Shown: positions 26,877-35,424 of the stretch, in pieces
How the letters are laid out: each line of letters begins with the position of its first letter
How positions within the stretch are numbered: the stretch's first letter is position 1
Origin: an uncultured Oscillospiraceae bacterium
GTDB lineage: Bacteria > Bacillota > Clostridia > Oscillospirales > Ruminococcaceae
Assembly (NCBI GenBank): GCA_934438055.1
Contig: CAKSAY010000001.1
Span: 62,001 to 126,000 of the forward strand
DNA: 64,000 nt
Reading direction: 5' to 3'
The notes under the pieces: model-generated
Seen by the model: the letters and a program-made list of their open reading frames with translations, nothing else
Told to the model about the DNA's origin: nothing
The model's database searches: none
Translations under genes and position numbers: made by a program

Positions 26877-27040
26877 AAAAAACGTCTTTCCCCGCACAAA
26901 CAGAAAAAGACGAAAGTTTGTCTATCAAACAGCTTTCGCAATTTCTCCTCGGCAGGCAGAACCATTCTTTTACATTAGGTTTTCCTAATACCTGCTGTCT
27001 TTAGAAAAACAGCGTAGATAAATCATATAATTTAGATAAC
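26877..27040 (-). promoter_or_regulatory. Ribosomal L10 leader with intrinsic attenuator
   Basis: Between the rplJ promoter and start lies about 165 bases of structured RNA. It ends in a terminator-like hairpin (CGTCTTT at 26912-26906 with AAAGACG at 26889-26883) followed by TTTTTTTATTTTT on the minus strand. Position and layout match the Firmicutes L10 leader, in which L10-L12 binding favours termination. I identify it by context and the attenuator rather than by a full consensus fold. Confidence 0.75.
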
Positions 27041-27047
27041 AATAATT

Positions 27048-27076
27048 AGTATACAACGTTATCATAAAATTGTCAA
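27048..27076 (-). promoter_or_regulatory. Promoter of rplJ-rplL
   Basis: On the minus strand a consensus TTGACA (27076-27071), 17-base spacer and TATACT (27053-27048). It begins 4 bases after the rplA stop. Confidence 0.85.
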
Positions 27077-27080
27077 GAGA

Positions 27081-27776
27081 TTAAACACCAAATTTATTGA
27101 CACTAACCTTAACGCCAGGTCCCATCGTAGAGGTTGCAACGCAAGATTTAATATATTGTCCCTTAGCAGCAGCCGGCTTTGCATTCACAATGGCTGTCAT
27201 GAGCGTGTCAAAATTCTCTTCAAGTTTTTGGGCGCCAAAAGAAGCTTTGCCGATTGGACAGTGAATGATATTGGTTTTATCAAGACGATATTCAATCTTT
27301 CCGGCCTTTGCCTCTTTAACAGCCTTTGCAACATCCGGTGTAACCGTACCGGCTTTTGGGTTTGGCATTAAACCGCGCGGTCCTAAAACTCTACCCAAAC
27401 GTCCAACCAGCGCCATCATATCAGGAGACGCAATAACAACATCAAAATCAGTGAAGTTTTCTTTCATGATTTTCTGCACATATTCATCAGCCCCGACATA
27501 ATCTGCACCTGCTTCTTCAGCAAGCTTCACATTCTCGCCCTTTGCAAAAACAAGCACGCGAACATCTTTGCCCGTTCCGTTCGGAAGAACAACTGCACCA
27601 CGAACCTGTTGATCCGCATGACGGGAATCAACACCCAAACGAACATGCAATTCAACTGTCTCATCAAATTTCGCTTTTGCATTCTTAACAACCAAATCAA
27701 AAGCTTGAGCGCCATCATAAACTTTGTTCTTTTCAATCGCCTTGGCGCTTTCCATATATTTTTTACCGTGTTTCAT
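27081..27776 (-). CDS. rplA: Ribosomal protein L1
   Basis: 231 residues, normal length. L1 forms the mobile stalk at the ribosomal E site and autoregulates rplKA. The family signature is in VLGPRGLMPNPKAGTVT, with the N-terminal MKHGKKY. The nearest GGAGG is 12 bases before the ATG, longer than usual. Cotranscribed with rplK. Confidence 0.97.
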   Translation of the reverse strand: MKHGKKYMESAKAIEKNKVYDGAQAFDLVVKNAKAKFDETVELHVRLGVDSRHADQQVRGAVVLPNGTGKDVRVLVFAKGENVKLAEEAGADYVGADEYVQKIMKENFTDFDVVIASPDMMALVGRLGRVLGPRGLMPNPKAGTVTPDVAKAVKEAKAGKIEYRLDKTNIIHCPIGKASFGAQKLEENFDTLMTAIVNAKPAAAKGQYIKSCVATSTMGPGVKVSVNKFGV

Positions 27777-27838
27777 ATCTACAAAAATCCTCCCTCATGA
27801 GTGGTTCAAATCGGAATCTTCCTCCCACCAGCGGGCAT

Positions 27839-28264
27839 TTAATCAACAACCGTTACGCCCATGGATCGTGCTGTTCCAGCAATCATGCTCATTGCTGTCT
27901 CTAAGCTTGCCGCATTTAAATCCGGCATTTTTTGTTCTGCAATCTTCTGAATTTGTTCCTTTGTAATGCTCGCTACTTTAGTTTTATTCGGCACACCGGA
28001 GCCACTTTCAATTCCACAGGCCTTTTTGATTAAAACGGCAGCGGGCGGGGTTTTGGTGATAAAACTAAAAGAACGATCTGCATAGACTGTGATAACAACC
28101 GGAATAATCATGCCGGCGTCATTTTTTGTTCGCTCATTAAATTCCTTTGTAAACGACATAATGTTAACACCATGCTGTCCCAATGCCGGGCCAACAGGCG
28201 GCGCCGGCGTAGCTTTTCCGGCTGGAATTTGGAGCTTAATAAGACCTACTACTTTTTGAGCCAT
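27839..28264 (-). CDS. rplK: Ribosomal protein L11
   Basis: 141 residues, normal length. L11 binds the GTPase-associated centre of 23S rRNA and is required for RelA activation. KLQIPAGKATPAPPVGPALG, FNERTK and the C-terminal 'MIAGTARSMG' are typical. GGAGG lies before the ATG. Third gene from the nusG start in the rpmG-secE-nusG-rplK-rplA operon. Confidence 0.97.
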   Translation of the reverse strand: MAQKVVGLIKLQIPAGKATPAPPVGPALGQHGVNIMSFTKEFNERTKNDAGMIIPVVITVYADRSFSFITKTPPAAVLIKKACGIESGSGVPNKTKVASITKEQIQKIAEQKMPDLNAASLETAMSMIAGTARSMGVTVVD

Positions 28265-28366
28265 TTCCTCTGCACCTCCAAAATTTGTGGTAATCTCGAA
28301 GCATATAATGCTTTGCTTCTCCCACGTAAGGATTACTCTTCTATCCTTCTTATCTTTATTTTTCCT

Positions 28367-28894
28367 CTAGGGTTCTTTTATAGCAGAAACCTGATCAAGC
28401 GAAAGCTCCACCATAGTTTCCCGTCCCAACATAGAGACTGTAACGCCGACTTTATTATGCTCCACATCCACAGACGCAACTGTTCCCGTAAAGCCCTCTA
28501 AAGTGCCGTCAATAATCTTAACTAAATCGCCTTTCGCATAATCAACCTCAATGCGTTTTTCCTCAACGCCAAGAGATTCAATCTCTGCTTTGGTCAATGG
28601 AATCGGTTTAGAGCCGGGACCAACAAAACCGGTCACGCCGCGAATATTCCTCACAACATACCATGAATCATCAGTCATGACCATTTTCACCATCACATAG
28701 CTGGGAAAAAGCTTACGCTCAACCTCTCGTTTTTTGCCATCTTTAATTTCCTCCACGATTTCAGTGGGAACTTTAACGACCTCAATCAAATCATGAAGTT
28801 GACGGCTCTCAACCGCCTTTTCAATGTTCTGCGCAACCTTGTTCTCATACCCGGAATAGGTATGCACCACATACCACTTTGCGGTATCCGACAT
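28367..28894 (-). CDS. nusG: Transcription elongation/termination factor NusG
   Basis: 175 residues. The N-terminal NGN domain has KWYVVHTYSGYENKVA and LFPSYVMVKM, and the C-terminal KOW domain has 'GDLVKIIDGTLEGFTGTV'. NusG binds RNA polymerase and in Firmicutes promotes pausing and coupling. The start is taken at 28894 because the upstream ATG touches the GGAGGG site while this one is 9 bases away. Confidence 0.96.
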   Translation of the reverse strand: MSDTAKWYVVHTYSGYENKVAQNIEKAVESRQLHDLIEVVKVPTEIVEEIKDGKKREVERKLFPSYVMVKMVMTDDSWYVVRNIRGVTGFVGPGSKPIPLTKAEIESLGVEEKRIEVDYAKGDLVKIIDGTLEGFTGTVASVDVEHNKVGVTVSMLGRETMVELSLDQVSAIKEP

Positions 28895-28922
28895 GGTATT
28901 CATCCCTCCGTCATCATTTCAA

Positions 28923-29201
28923 TTAGCCAAAGTTGCCAAATGCCAAGCTAATGAGTCCGTTAAAAATAAAGTCTAACACCACCACAAAAATGCAAACCAA
29001 AATGATTGTAATAATGACAACAATCGTGCTATGAAATACCTTTTTTTTGGTTGGCCAAACAACTTTTTTCAACTCATTTTTTAGATCCTTAAAATAACGA
29101 CCGATGCGCTTGAAAAATCCGGGGTTTTTCCCCTTTTTTTTGGCCTTATCCTTTGCCTTCACGGTCTTTTCCTTTTCCGCGTCAGCTTTCTTTTTAGCCA
29201 T
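28923..29201 (-). CDS. secE: Preprotein translocase subunit SecE
   Basis: 92 residues: a Lys-rich N-terminus of ~30 residues, the amphipathic ELKKVVWPTKKKV segment and one C-terminal transmembrane helix. This is the short Firmicutes form. SecE clamps SecY in the membrane. Lies between rpmG and nusG. Confidence 0.95.
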   Translation of the reverse strand: MAKKKADAEKEKTVKAKDKAKKKGKNPGFFKRIGRYFKDLKNELKKVVWPTKKKVFHSTIVVIITIILVCIFVVVLDFIFNGLISLAFGNFG

Positions 29202-29219
29202 TCTTCACTCCACCTTTCG

Positions 29220-29369
29220 TTATTTCGTTTCCTTGTGTAATGTATGCTTGCGGCAAAAACGACAGTATTTATTCATTTCAAGTCTATCCGGATCGTTTTT
29301 CTTGTTTTTCATTGTGTTGTAATTCCGCTGTTTACATTCTGTGCAAGCCAATGTAACTTTTACTCTCAC
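29220..29369 (-). CDS. rpmG: Ribosomal protein L33, four-cysteine form
   Basis: 49 residues starting at GTG 29369 with AGGAGG 7 bases upstream. The zinc-binding pairs CTEC and CRFC mark the zinc-containing (C+) L33, which bacteria with Zur control may pair with a C- paralogue. The ERNY-like region (QRNYNTMKNK) and C-terminal RKHTLHKETK are typical. First gene of the secE-nusG operon. Confidence 0.95.
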   Translation of the reverse strand: MRVKVTLACTECKQRNYNTMKNKKNDPDRLEMNKYCRFCRKHTLHKETK

Positions 29370-29458
29370 TTCGGCACCTCCTACGTCAGTCTGACTGTTT
29401 CTGCCTCCCTCAAAAGAGATTTTTCCAAAAAAATAAACCCTTCCTAGAGGTATATTTA

Positions 29459-29487
29459 ATAATACCACAACTTAACAGACAAGTCAA
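29459..29487 (-). promoter_or_regulatory. Promoter of rpmG-secE-nusG-rplK-rplA
   Basis: On the minus strand TTGACT (29487-29482), 17-base spacer, TATTAT (29464-29459). The rpmG start is 90 bases downstream. Confidence 0.75.
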
Positions 29488-29529
29488 GGAATAAATACGA
29501 TAAAATTTCCCTTTTTGCATGCAAACTTC

Positions 29530-29558
29530 TTGTTTTTCTTTCATATATATGATATTAT
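29530..29558 (+). promoter_or_regulatory. Promoter of the ddl gene
   Basis: TTGTTT (29530-29535), 17-base spacer, TATTAT (29553-29558), 59 bases before the ddl start and divergent from the rpmG promoter. Confidence 0.55.
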
Positions 29559-29617
29559 ATTTTTCATACGCTTTCTTTATTAATGAAAACAAACAAGCGA
29601 ATATTGGAGGAATTAAA

Positions 29618-30679
29618 TTGACGCAAAAGCAAGCAATCGCTGTTTTATTTGGCGGCATGTCATCTGAATACGAAATTTCACTTTTATCTGCCGGTTCGGT
29701 AATTAAACAGATTCCAAAAGACAGGTATGAAACCATCTGCATTGGCATCACCAAACAAGGCCGTTGGCTTCGTTACATAGGCCCTATCGAAAAAATTGAA
29801 AATGACACTTGGCATGAAGACGCTAACTGCGTCCGTGCAATGATTAGCGCCGACCGTTCTGAAAAAGGGATTCTTCAGTTTGAAAAAGACGGCTCTCTTT
29901 CTCTTTTAAAAGTGGATTGCATCCTACCCGTCCTGCACGGAAAAAACGGCGAGGATGGCACCATGCAAGGTTTGCTGTCTCTTTCTGGCATTCCCTATGT
30001 GGGATGTGATACATTAAGCTCTGCCGTTTGTATGGATAAATCAGTCACCCATGTGATCCTTGAAAATGCAGGAATCCGCTGCGCTAAATGGAAACTGATT
30101 TTAAAAGAAGATGCAAAAACTCTTTCGGAAAAACTAGAAAAAATTGTGCAGGAGCTATCCTTTCCGCTCTTTATTAAACCTGCAAACAGCGGTTCATCTG
30201 TTGGAATATCCAGGGCGGAAGATATGCACGCTCTAAAAGAAGGAATTGCGCTTGCTTTTGCGCATGACAACAAGGTGGTTGTTGAAGAAGAAATTCAGGG
30301 TGCTGAAGTTGAATGCGCCGTTTTAGAACGCGGCAAACCATATGCCTCCGTTTTAGGACAGATTAAGCCATGCAACTCTTTCTACGATTATCAAGCGAAA
30401 TATCAAGGTGATTCAGAACTCATCATTCCTGCTCTTTTAGATGAGCAAACGACGGCTGCCGTGCAACAAAATGCCGTGAATGCATTTTGTGTATTAGGAT
30501 GTCGTGGCCTTGCTAGAGTAGACTTTTTTGTGACAAAAGACAATCAGGTGGTTTTAAACGAAGTAAACACCCTCCCCGGCTTTACTGCTATTAGTATGTA
30601 TCCTAAGCTGTGGCAGCAAAGCGGCTTAGCGTATGCCGACTTAATCGACACACTGATTCAACAGGCAATCAAACACTAG
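29618..30679 (+). CDS. ddl: D-alanine-D-alanine ligase
   Basis: 353 residues from TTG 29618, which has GGAGG 7 bases upstream; the longer frame from 29519 adds an unconserved stretch before the family start AVLFGGMSSEYEISLLS. Ddl makes D-Ala-D-Ala for peptidoglycan precursors. ATP-grasp features: LPVLHGKNGEDGTMQG, FIKPANSGSSVG, 'VDFF' and EVNTLPGFT. First gene of a unit with murI. Confidence 0.95.
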   Translation: MTQKQAIAVLFGGMSSEYEISLLSAGSVIKQIPKDRYETICIGITKQGRWLRYIGPIEKIENDTWHEDANCVRAMISADRSEKGILQFEKDGSLSLLKVDCILPVLHGKNGEDGTMQGLLSLSGIPYVGCDTLSSAVCMDKSVTHVILENAGIRCAKWKLILKEDAKTLSEKLEKIVQELSFPLFIKPANSGSSVGISRAEDMHALKEGIALAFAHDNKVVVEEEIQGAEVECAVLERGKPYASVLGQIKPCNSFYDYQAKYQGDSELIIPALLDEQTTAAVQQNAVNAFCVLGCRGLARVDFFVTKDNQVVLNEVNTLPGFTAISMYPKLWQQSGLAYADLIDTLIQQAIKH

Positions 30680-30698
30680 AAAACAGGAGGAAAAATGG

Positions 30699-31511
30699 AT
30701 GGATAATCGTCCGATTGGCGTCTTCGACTCCGGATTGGGAGGGCTCACCGCCGTTAAAGAATTAATCACTCTTTTGCCAAATGAAGACATTGTTTATTTT
30801 GGTGACACAGGTCGGGTTCCTTATGGAACCAAAAGTCGACAAACAATATGTAAATATGCTCGTCAAGACATTGCTCTGCTCAAACAATATGGCGTCAAGA
30901 TGATTCTGGCAGCGTGCGGAACAGTAAGCTCTATCTTTCCCGCCGAAGATGTGAAGAAATTATCTGTTTTATTTTCAGGCGTGCTGCTGCCTGCGGTGCA
31001 ACAAGCTTGTGCTGCCAGCAAGACAAAAACAATCGGTGTTTTGGGAACACCGGCAACCATTCACAGCGGCGCATATGCAGAAGCTATCCGAACAATCTGC
31101 CCACACGCCAACATTATCGGTGTGCCCTGCCCGCTTTTTGTCCCTTTGGTGGAAAACGGCTATGTTGATAAAGACAATCGCATAACAAGGCTTGTAGCTG
31201 CGGAGTATCTCAGTGCATTTGACAATCTTCCGGTTGACACCGTCATTTTAGGTTGTACCCATTTCCCGCTATTAAAAGACATCATAGCGGATATTGTCGG
31301 ACAAAAGATAACACTAATCGACCCCGGAAAAGAGGCGGCCGGACACGCCGCCGCGCAGCTTGCGGCAAATGATATGTTAACAGATTCTTTGCAAAAAGGC
31401 AGCATAAGGTTTCTGGTAAGTGATGATATTGAAAGCTTTCAAAATAATGCGCAAAAGTTTTTAGGAAGAAAACTCGAGGGTGAAATAAAGCAGGTGGCCG
31501 CTGAATGCTAA
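30699..31511 (+). CDS. murI: Glutamate racemase
   Basis: 270 residues. MurI makes D-glutamate for peptidoglycan. DSGLGGLTAVKEL, 'FGDTGRVPYG' and the second catalytic cysteine motif GCTHFPLL are standard. The first catalytic cysteine lies in AACGTVSS, where most racemases have ACNTA(S/T), so the residue after the cysteine is Gly instead of Asn. GGAGG is present before the second of two nearby ATGs; the first opens only a three-codon frame. Overlaps the next gene by 7 bases. Confidence 0.92.
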   Translation: MDNRPIGVFDSGLGGLTAVKELITLLPNEDIVYFGDTGRVPYGTKSRQTICKYARQDIALLKQYGVKMILAACGTVSSIFPAEDVKKLSVLFSGVLLPAVQQACAASKTKTIGVLGTPATIHSGAYAEAIRTICPHANIIGVPCPLFVPLVENGYVDKDNRITRLVAAEYLSAFDNLPVDTVILGCTHFPLLKDIIADIVGQKITLIDPGKEAAGHAAAQLAANDMLTDSLQKGSIRFLVSDDIESFQNNAQKFLGRKLEGEIKQVAAEC

Positions 31512-31930
31512 AACAGGCAGTTTATATTAAAATCCTTACGACTACCCAAACGCCGGACGGTCAAAAGGATTCTATGGAATTGGATACACAGGGCCATTTA
31601 ACTTTAGAAGAAAAAGAAGTACGTCTACGATATGATGTATATGAAGACGGAATAAAAAAGACTTCCACCGTTCACTATGACGGTAATAAAACAGTGACAC
31701 TGCACAGCGACAGTCAAATGCAATATTACCTGAAATTGCAAAAAGATGACACAACAACAAATCGAATATACTCTTTTGGATATGAAATGTTGCTGCATGT
31801 GTTTACTACGCATCTTTCTTTTGAATTTAACAAACAAAGTGGTTTCATCTTGCTGCAATACGACTTAATATCGAATGATCAAATCCTAACAACCAATCAG
31901 ATTCGAATCGAGACAGCGGTCAAAGATTGA
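31505..31930 (+). CDS. DUF1934 (YwiB-like) beta-barrel protein
   Basis: 141 residues, beta-rich, matching the DUF1934/YwiB family (calycin-like fold): 'QTPDGQKDSMELDTQGHL', 'VRLRYDVYED', 'YSFGYEMLLHVFTTHLS' and a final 'Y.L.SNDQI...N.I.I'. The function is not known. Bacillus also has ywiB immediately before argS, the same arrangement as here. The start overlaps the murI stop (ATGCTAA). Confidence 0.82.
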   Translation: MLKQAVYIKILTTTQTPDGQKDSMELDTQGHLTLEEKEVRLRYDVYEDGIKKTSTVHYDGNKTVTLHSDSQMQYYLKLQKDDTTTNRIYSFGYEMLLHVFTTHLSFEFNKQSGFILLQYDLISNDQILTTNQIRIETAVKD

Positions 31931-32036
31931 CTGTGTTTTCCCGGCATATCTATATTTGCAACTAAAAATAGACAACTGTAAAATCTCATAGACAATAATA
32001 ATAAAAGATAAAATTTTTAAGTGGAGGAATACCAAA

Positions 32037-33734
32037 ATGAATGAATGTGCAAACCCAATGCAGGATGTTATGCAATCGCTGCGTAATATCATTGTGCAGG
32101 CTGTGGAAAAAGCCGTAGATAACGGAGAGCTTACGAAAAAACCCGTACCGGATTTCACCATTGAAATTCCTGCGGACACAAAAAACGGGGATTTTGCATG
32201 TAATATTGCCATGGCCTCTGCCAAAACCTATCACCAATCGCCCCGTGCTATTGCCTCTGCAATTGCAGACTGCCTTGATTTAACCGCATCCGCTTTCACG
32301 CACTGCGAAATTGCCGGACCCGGATTTATGAACTTTTTTCTCCATCCATCATGGTTTGACAAGGTGGTTGAAAAGGTTTTGCAAGAAAAGAAGAACTATG
32401 GAAAAAGCAATGTGGGAAAACACCAAAAGGTCATGGTTGAATTCGTTTCGGCAAACCCCACAGGGCCTATGCACATTGGCAATGCCCGTGGTGGTGCAAT
32501 GGGCAACTGCTTAGCCTCCATCTTAGAAACTGTCGGTTATGATGTCACACGAGAGTTCTATGTCAATGACGCAGGAAATCAAATTGAAAAATTTGCAATA
32601 TCGCTCGAAGTCCGTTATCTACAACTCTTCTATGGCGAAGAAAAAATTCTCCTCCCGGAAGACGCCTATCAAGGCGCCGATATCACTGCACACGCCCGCA
32701 ACTTTGCCGAAATCTATCATGATAAATATCTGCACACCGGCAGCGAAGAAAGGAAGAAAGCATTAGTTGATTATGCGCTTCCGCTGAACATTCAAAAGCT
32801 GCAATCTGACCTTGGAAAATACCGCATTGTCTATGACAAATGGTTTTTTGAGAGCAAACTTCATCAGGATAACACCATTGCAAAAATTGTGGACATTTTA
32901 AAAGAAAAAGGATTAACCTATGAAAAAGACGGTGCTTTATGGTATAAAGCCACTGCATTTGGTTGCGAAAAGGATGATGTTTTGGTGCGTGCAAATGGAA
33001 TTCCAACCTATTTTGCCGCTGATATAGCCTATCACTATAATAAGTTTGCAGTTCGTGGATTTGACAGAGTGATCAACATCTGGGGCGCCGACCATCACGG
33101 ACACGTGCAGCGTTTAAAAGGCGCTATGGACGCAATTGGATTGGATGGCGATAAACTTGATATTGTGTTGATGCAGATGGTTCGCCTTGTTCGTAACGGC
33201 GCGCCTGTGAAAGTGAGCAAAAGAACCGGTAAATCCATTACACTCTCCGATCTTTTGGACGAAATTCCCGTTGACGCAGCCTGCTTCTTTTTTAACATGC
33301 GGGAGGCAAACACGCATTTAGACTTTGACCTGGATTTGGCAGTAGCAGAGTCGTCAGACAACCCTGTCTATTACGTTCAATATGCGCATGCAAGAATCTG
33401 CAGCATTTTAAAAAAGCTGCAAGAGGATGGATTTGAGCCAACATGTGAAGTGAACGGCGAACTGCTGGTTTCGTCAGAAGAAAGAGAGCTCATCCGTCTA
33501 TTGGCCGGTTTTCCAAACGAGCTTCTGCAAGCAGCTCATGACTATGACCCCGCGCGAATCACGCGCTGCCTTTTAGATGTTGCGTCACTCTTTCATAAAT
33601 TCTATAATGCACATCGCGTCAAGGGGAATGACCACGCGCTTACACAAAACAGACTAAATCTTTGCCTTGCCGTGAAAGTGGTTTTGCAAAACGGCTTGCA
33701 CATTTTAAAGATAACAGCGCCAGAGACAATGTGA
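32037..33734 (+). CDS. argS: Arginyl-tRNA synthetase
   Basis: 565 residues, class I synthetase. The N-terminal Arg-tRNA domain (about 1-100) is followed by the HIGH-type SANPTGPMHIGNARGG, the KMSKS-type KVSKRTGKSITL, and the DALR anticodon-binding domain (YYVQYAHARICSIL). GGAGG precedes ATG 32037. One base separates its stop from the following decarboxylase start. Confidence 0.97.
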   Translation: MNECANPMQDVMQSLRNIIVQAVEKAVDNGELTKKPVPDFTIEIPADTKNGDFACNIAMASAKTYHQSPRAIASAIADCLDLTASAFTHCEIAGPGFMNFFLHPSWFDKVVEKVLQEKKNYGKSNVGKHQKVMVEFVSANPTGPMHIGNARGGAMGNCLASILETVGYDVTREFYVNDAGNQIEKFAISLEVRYLQLFYGEEKILLPEDAYQGADITAHARNFAEIYHDKYLHTGSEERKKALVDYALPLNIQKLQSDLGKYRIVYDKWFFESKLHQDNTIAKIVDILKEKGLTYEKDGALWYKATAFGCEKDDVLVRANGIPTYFAADIAYHYNKFAVRGFDRVINIWGADHHGHVQRLKGAMDAIGLDGDKLDIVLMQMVRLVRNGAPVKVSKRTGKSITLSDLLDEIPVDAACFFFNMREANTHLDFDLDLAVAESSDNPVYYVQYAHARICSILKKLQEDGFEPTCEVNGELLVSSEERELIRLLAGFPNELLQAAHDYDPARITRCLLDVASLFHKFYNAHRVKGNDHALTQNRLNLCLAVKVVLQNGLHILKITAPETM

Positions 33735-33735
33735 T

Positions 33736-35049
33736 ATGAATCCATTAACAAAATTTATAGATGCATATCAAGATAACTACGCTCGCTTTCATATGCCCGG
33801 TCACAAAGGAAACTGCGCCTTTTTAGAGCCCTTAGGGGGAAAAAGAGATATAACCGAAATTACCCATGCCGATGATCTCTATCATGCCCACGGCTGTATT
33901 GAAGCAGTGGAACGAGGATTTTCTGCCTATTATGAAACAGAGAGCATTATTAGCGCATGCGGTTCCACACTCTGCATTCAAACCATGCTCGCTCTGTTGG
34001 CAGACAGAGAAATTCTAGCTGTTCGTAATGCGCATAGCGCTTTCATGAACGGTTGTGCACTATGTGGAATACAACCCAAATGGCTCCCTCCAATAATCAA
34101 TCCAAAAACAGGGCTTATCGCTCCTGCGACAGCTCTGCAAATAGAAAATTGTCTGAACAAGTACCCTGATGTCAGCGCTGTATACATCACCTCTCCTGAT
34201 TATTACGGGCAAACTGCAAATTTGCAAGAAATTGCACAGCTGTGTTGTGACAGAGGCATTTTGCTGGCTGTTGACAATGCACATGGAGCCCATTTGCACA
34301 CCCTCTCTCCATCACAGCACCCCATTGCGCAGGGCGCGCACCTATGCTGTGACAGTCTTCACAAAACCCTGCCTTCTCTCACCGGCGCCGCTTTGCTTCA
34401 CGCAAAAAAGGGAACCTTTTCTAGAAAAGAAATGAAGCGAAAGATGGCGCTCTTTGGCTCCACCAGTCCCTCTTATCTCATTATGGAATCCGCCGGTCTG
34501 ACATTGGATTATTTAATACAATATGCAGAGGCAGATTGGCAAAAGCTGCAAAAAAAAAGAAATAAACTGATAAAAACTCTTGAAGAAAACGGCTACAAAC
34601 TCCTGAAAACTGAACCCTCAAAACTCACCATTGACGCAAATGCAATAGGGCTAACAGGAAAAGAATTGTTTTTCTGTCTGCACACAGATCACATGGAAGC
34701 AGAATACGCAGACAATCGCTATGTTGTGCTCATGCTCTCCCCTTTTAACAGTGAAGAAGAACTAAAAAGACTACAAGAGCTCTTGATTTGTCTCCCTAAA
34801 AGGGAAACGCTCCAACAAAATCCAATCACGCAAATATCCTCTCCTAACATCGTTTTGCCGCTGCGAGACGCTGTTTTTCATTCAAGTGTTTCTGTTTTAG
34901 TTGAGCAGGCTGTTGGCAACATCAGTGCAGATAATCTATTTACCTGTCCGCCGGGAATTCCAATTCTTTTAGCAGGCGAAAAAGTCACTCCAAATATTGC
35001 CGATATCCTAAAAGGGACTGGAATCAAAAGAGTAAATGTGATAAAATAA
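33736..35049 (+). CDS. Orn/Lys/Arg decarboxylase-family PLP enzyme
   Basis: 437 residues, fold type I PLP enzyme. FHMPGHKG at the N-terminus and the PLP-lysine motif CDSLHKTLPSLTGA (Lys in S-x-H-K) identify the family. The C-terminal domain is short, as in Bacillus YaaO-type proteins. It would decarboxylate arginine, lysine or ornithine; the sequence does not decide. In Firmicutes this gene usually heads yaaO-tmk-darA-holB-ricT, and here it is followed by darA, holB and ricT with no tmk. Confidence 0.85.
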   Translation: MNPLTKFIDAYQDNYARFHMPGHKGNCAFLEPLGGKRDITEITHADDLYHAHGCIEAVERGFSAYYETESIISACGSTLCIQTMLALLADREILAVRNAHSAFMNGCALCGIQPKWLPPIINPKTGLIAPATALQIENCLNKYPDVSAVYITSPDYYGQTANLQEIAQLCCDRGILLAVDNAHGAHLHTLSPSQHPIAQGAHLCCDSLHKTLPSLTGAALLHAKKGTFSRKEMKRKMALFGSTSPSYLIMESAGLTLDYLIQYAEADWQKLQKKRNKLIKTLEENGYKLLKTEPSKLTIDANAIGLTGKELFFCLHTDHMEAEYADNRYVVLMLSPFNSEEELKRLQELLICLPKRETLQQNPITQISSPNIVLPLRDAVFHSSVSVLVEQAVGNISADNLFTCPPGIPILLAGEKVTPNIADILKGTGIKRVNVIK

Positions 35050-35100
35050 AAGTGTGCCTTTTCAATATGAGTCTTAAATAGATAATCCAGGAGGTTTAGC

Positions 35101-35424
35101 ATGAAGCTCATTTATGCAATTGTAAACAGTGATGATTCTTCCACTGTTGTCTCATCCTTAAGCAAAGAGGGTTACTACGCCACAAAACTTTCCTCAACGG
35201 GAAGCTTTCTTATGTCCGGCAACATAACGCTCATGATTGCTACGGAAGATGTTAAGGTAGATAAAGCAATCGAAATCATCAAACAGCATTCTAAAAAGCG
35301 CAAACAAACCGTCCCCTCCGCCTCTAGCTATGGAATGGGAATGTATGAACCCTTTCCTATTGAAGTGACAGTGGGAGGCGCTACAATTTTTGTGACAAAT
35401 ATAGAGAGATTTGAAAAAGTATAA
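35101..35424 (+). CDS. darA: Cyclic-di-AMP receptor DarA (PII-like)
   Basis: 107 residues. KLIYAIVNSDDSSTVVSSLS and the KLSSTGSFLMSGN loop match DarA/PstA (YaaQ), a trimeric PII-like protein that binds c-di-AMP. AGGAGG is 7 bases before the ATG. The stop overlaps the holB start by one base, the conserved yaaQ-holB arrangement. Confidence 0.92.
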   Translation: MKLIYAIVNSDDSSTVVSSLSKEGYYATKLSSTGSFLMSGNITLMIATEDVKVDKAIEIIKQHSKKRKQTVPSASSYGMGMYEPFPIEVTVGGATIFVTNIERFEKV

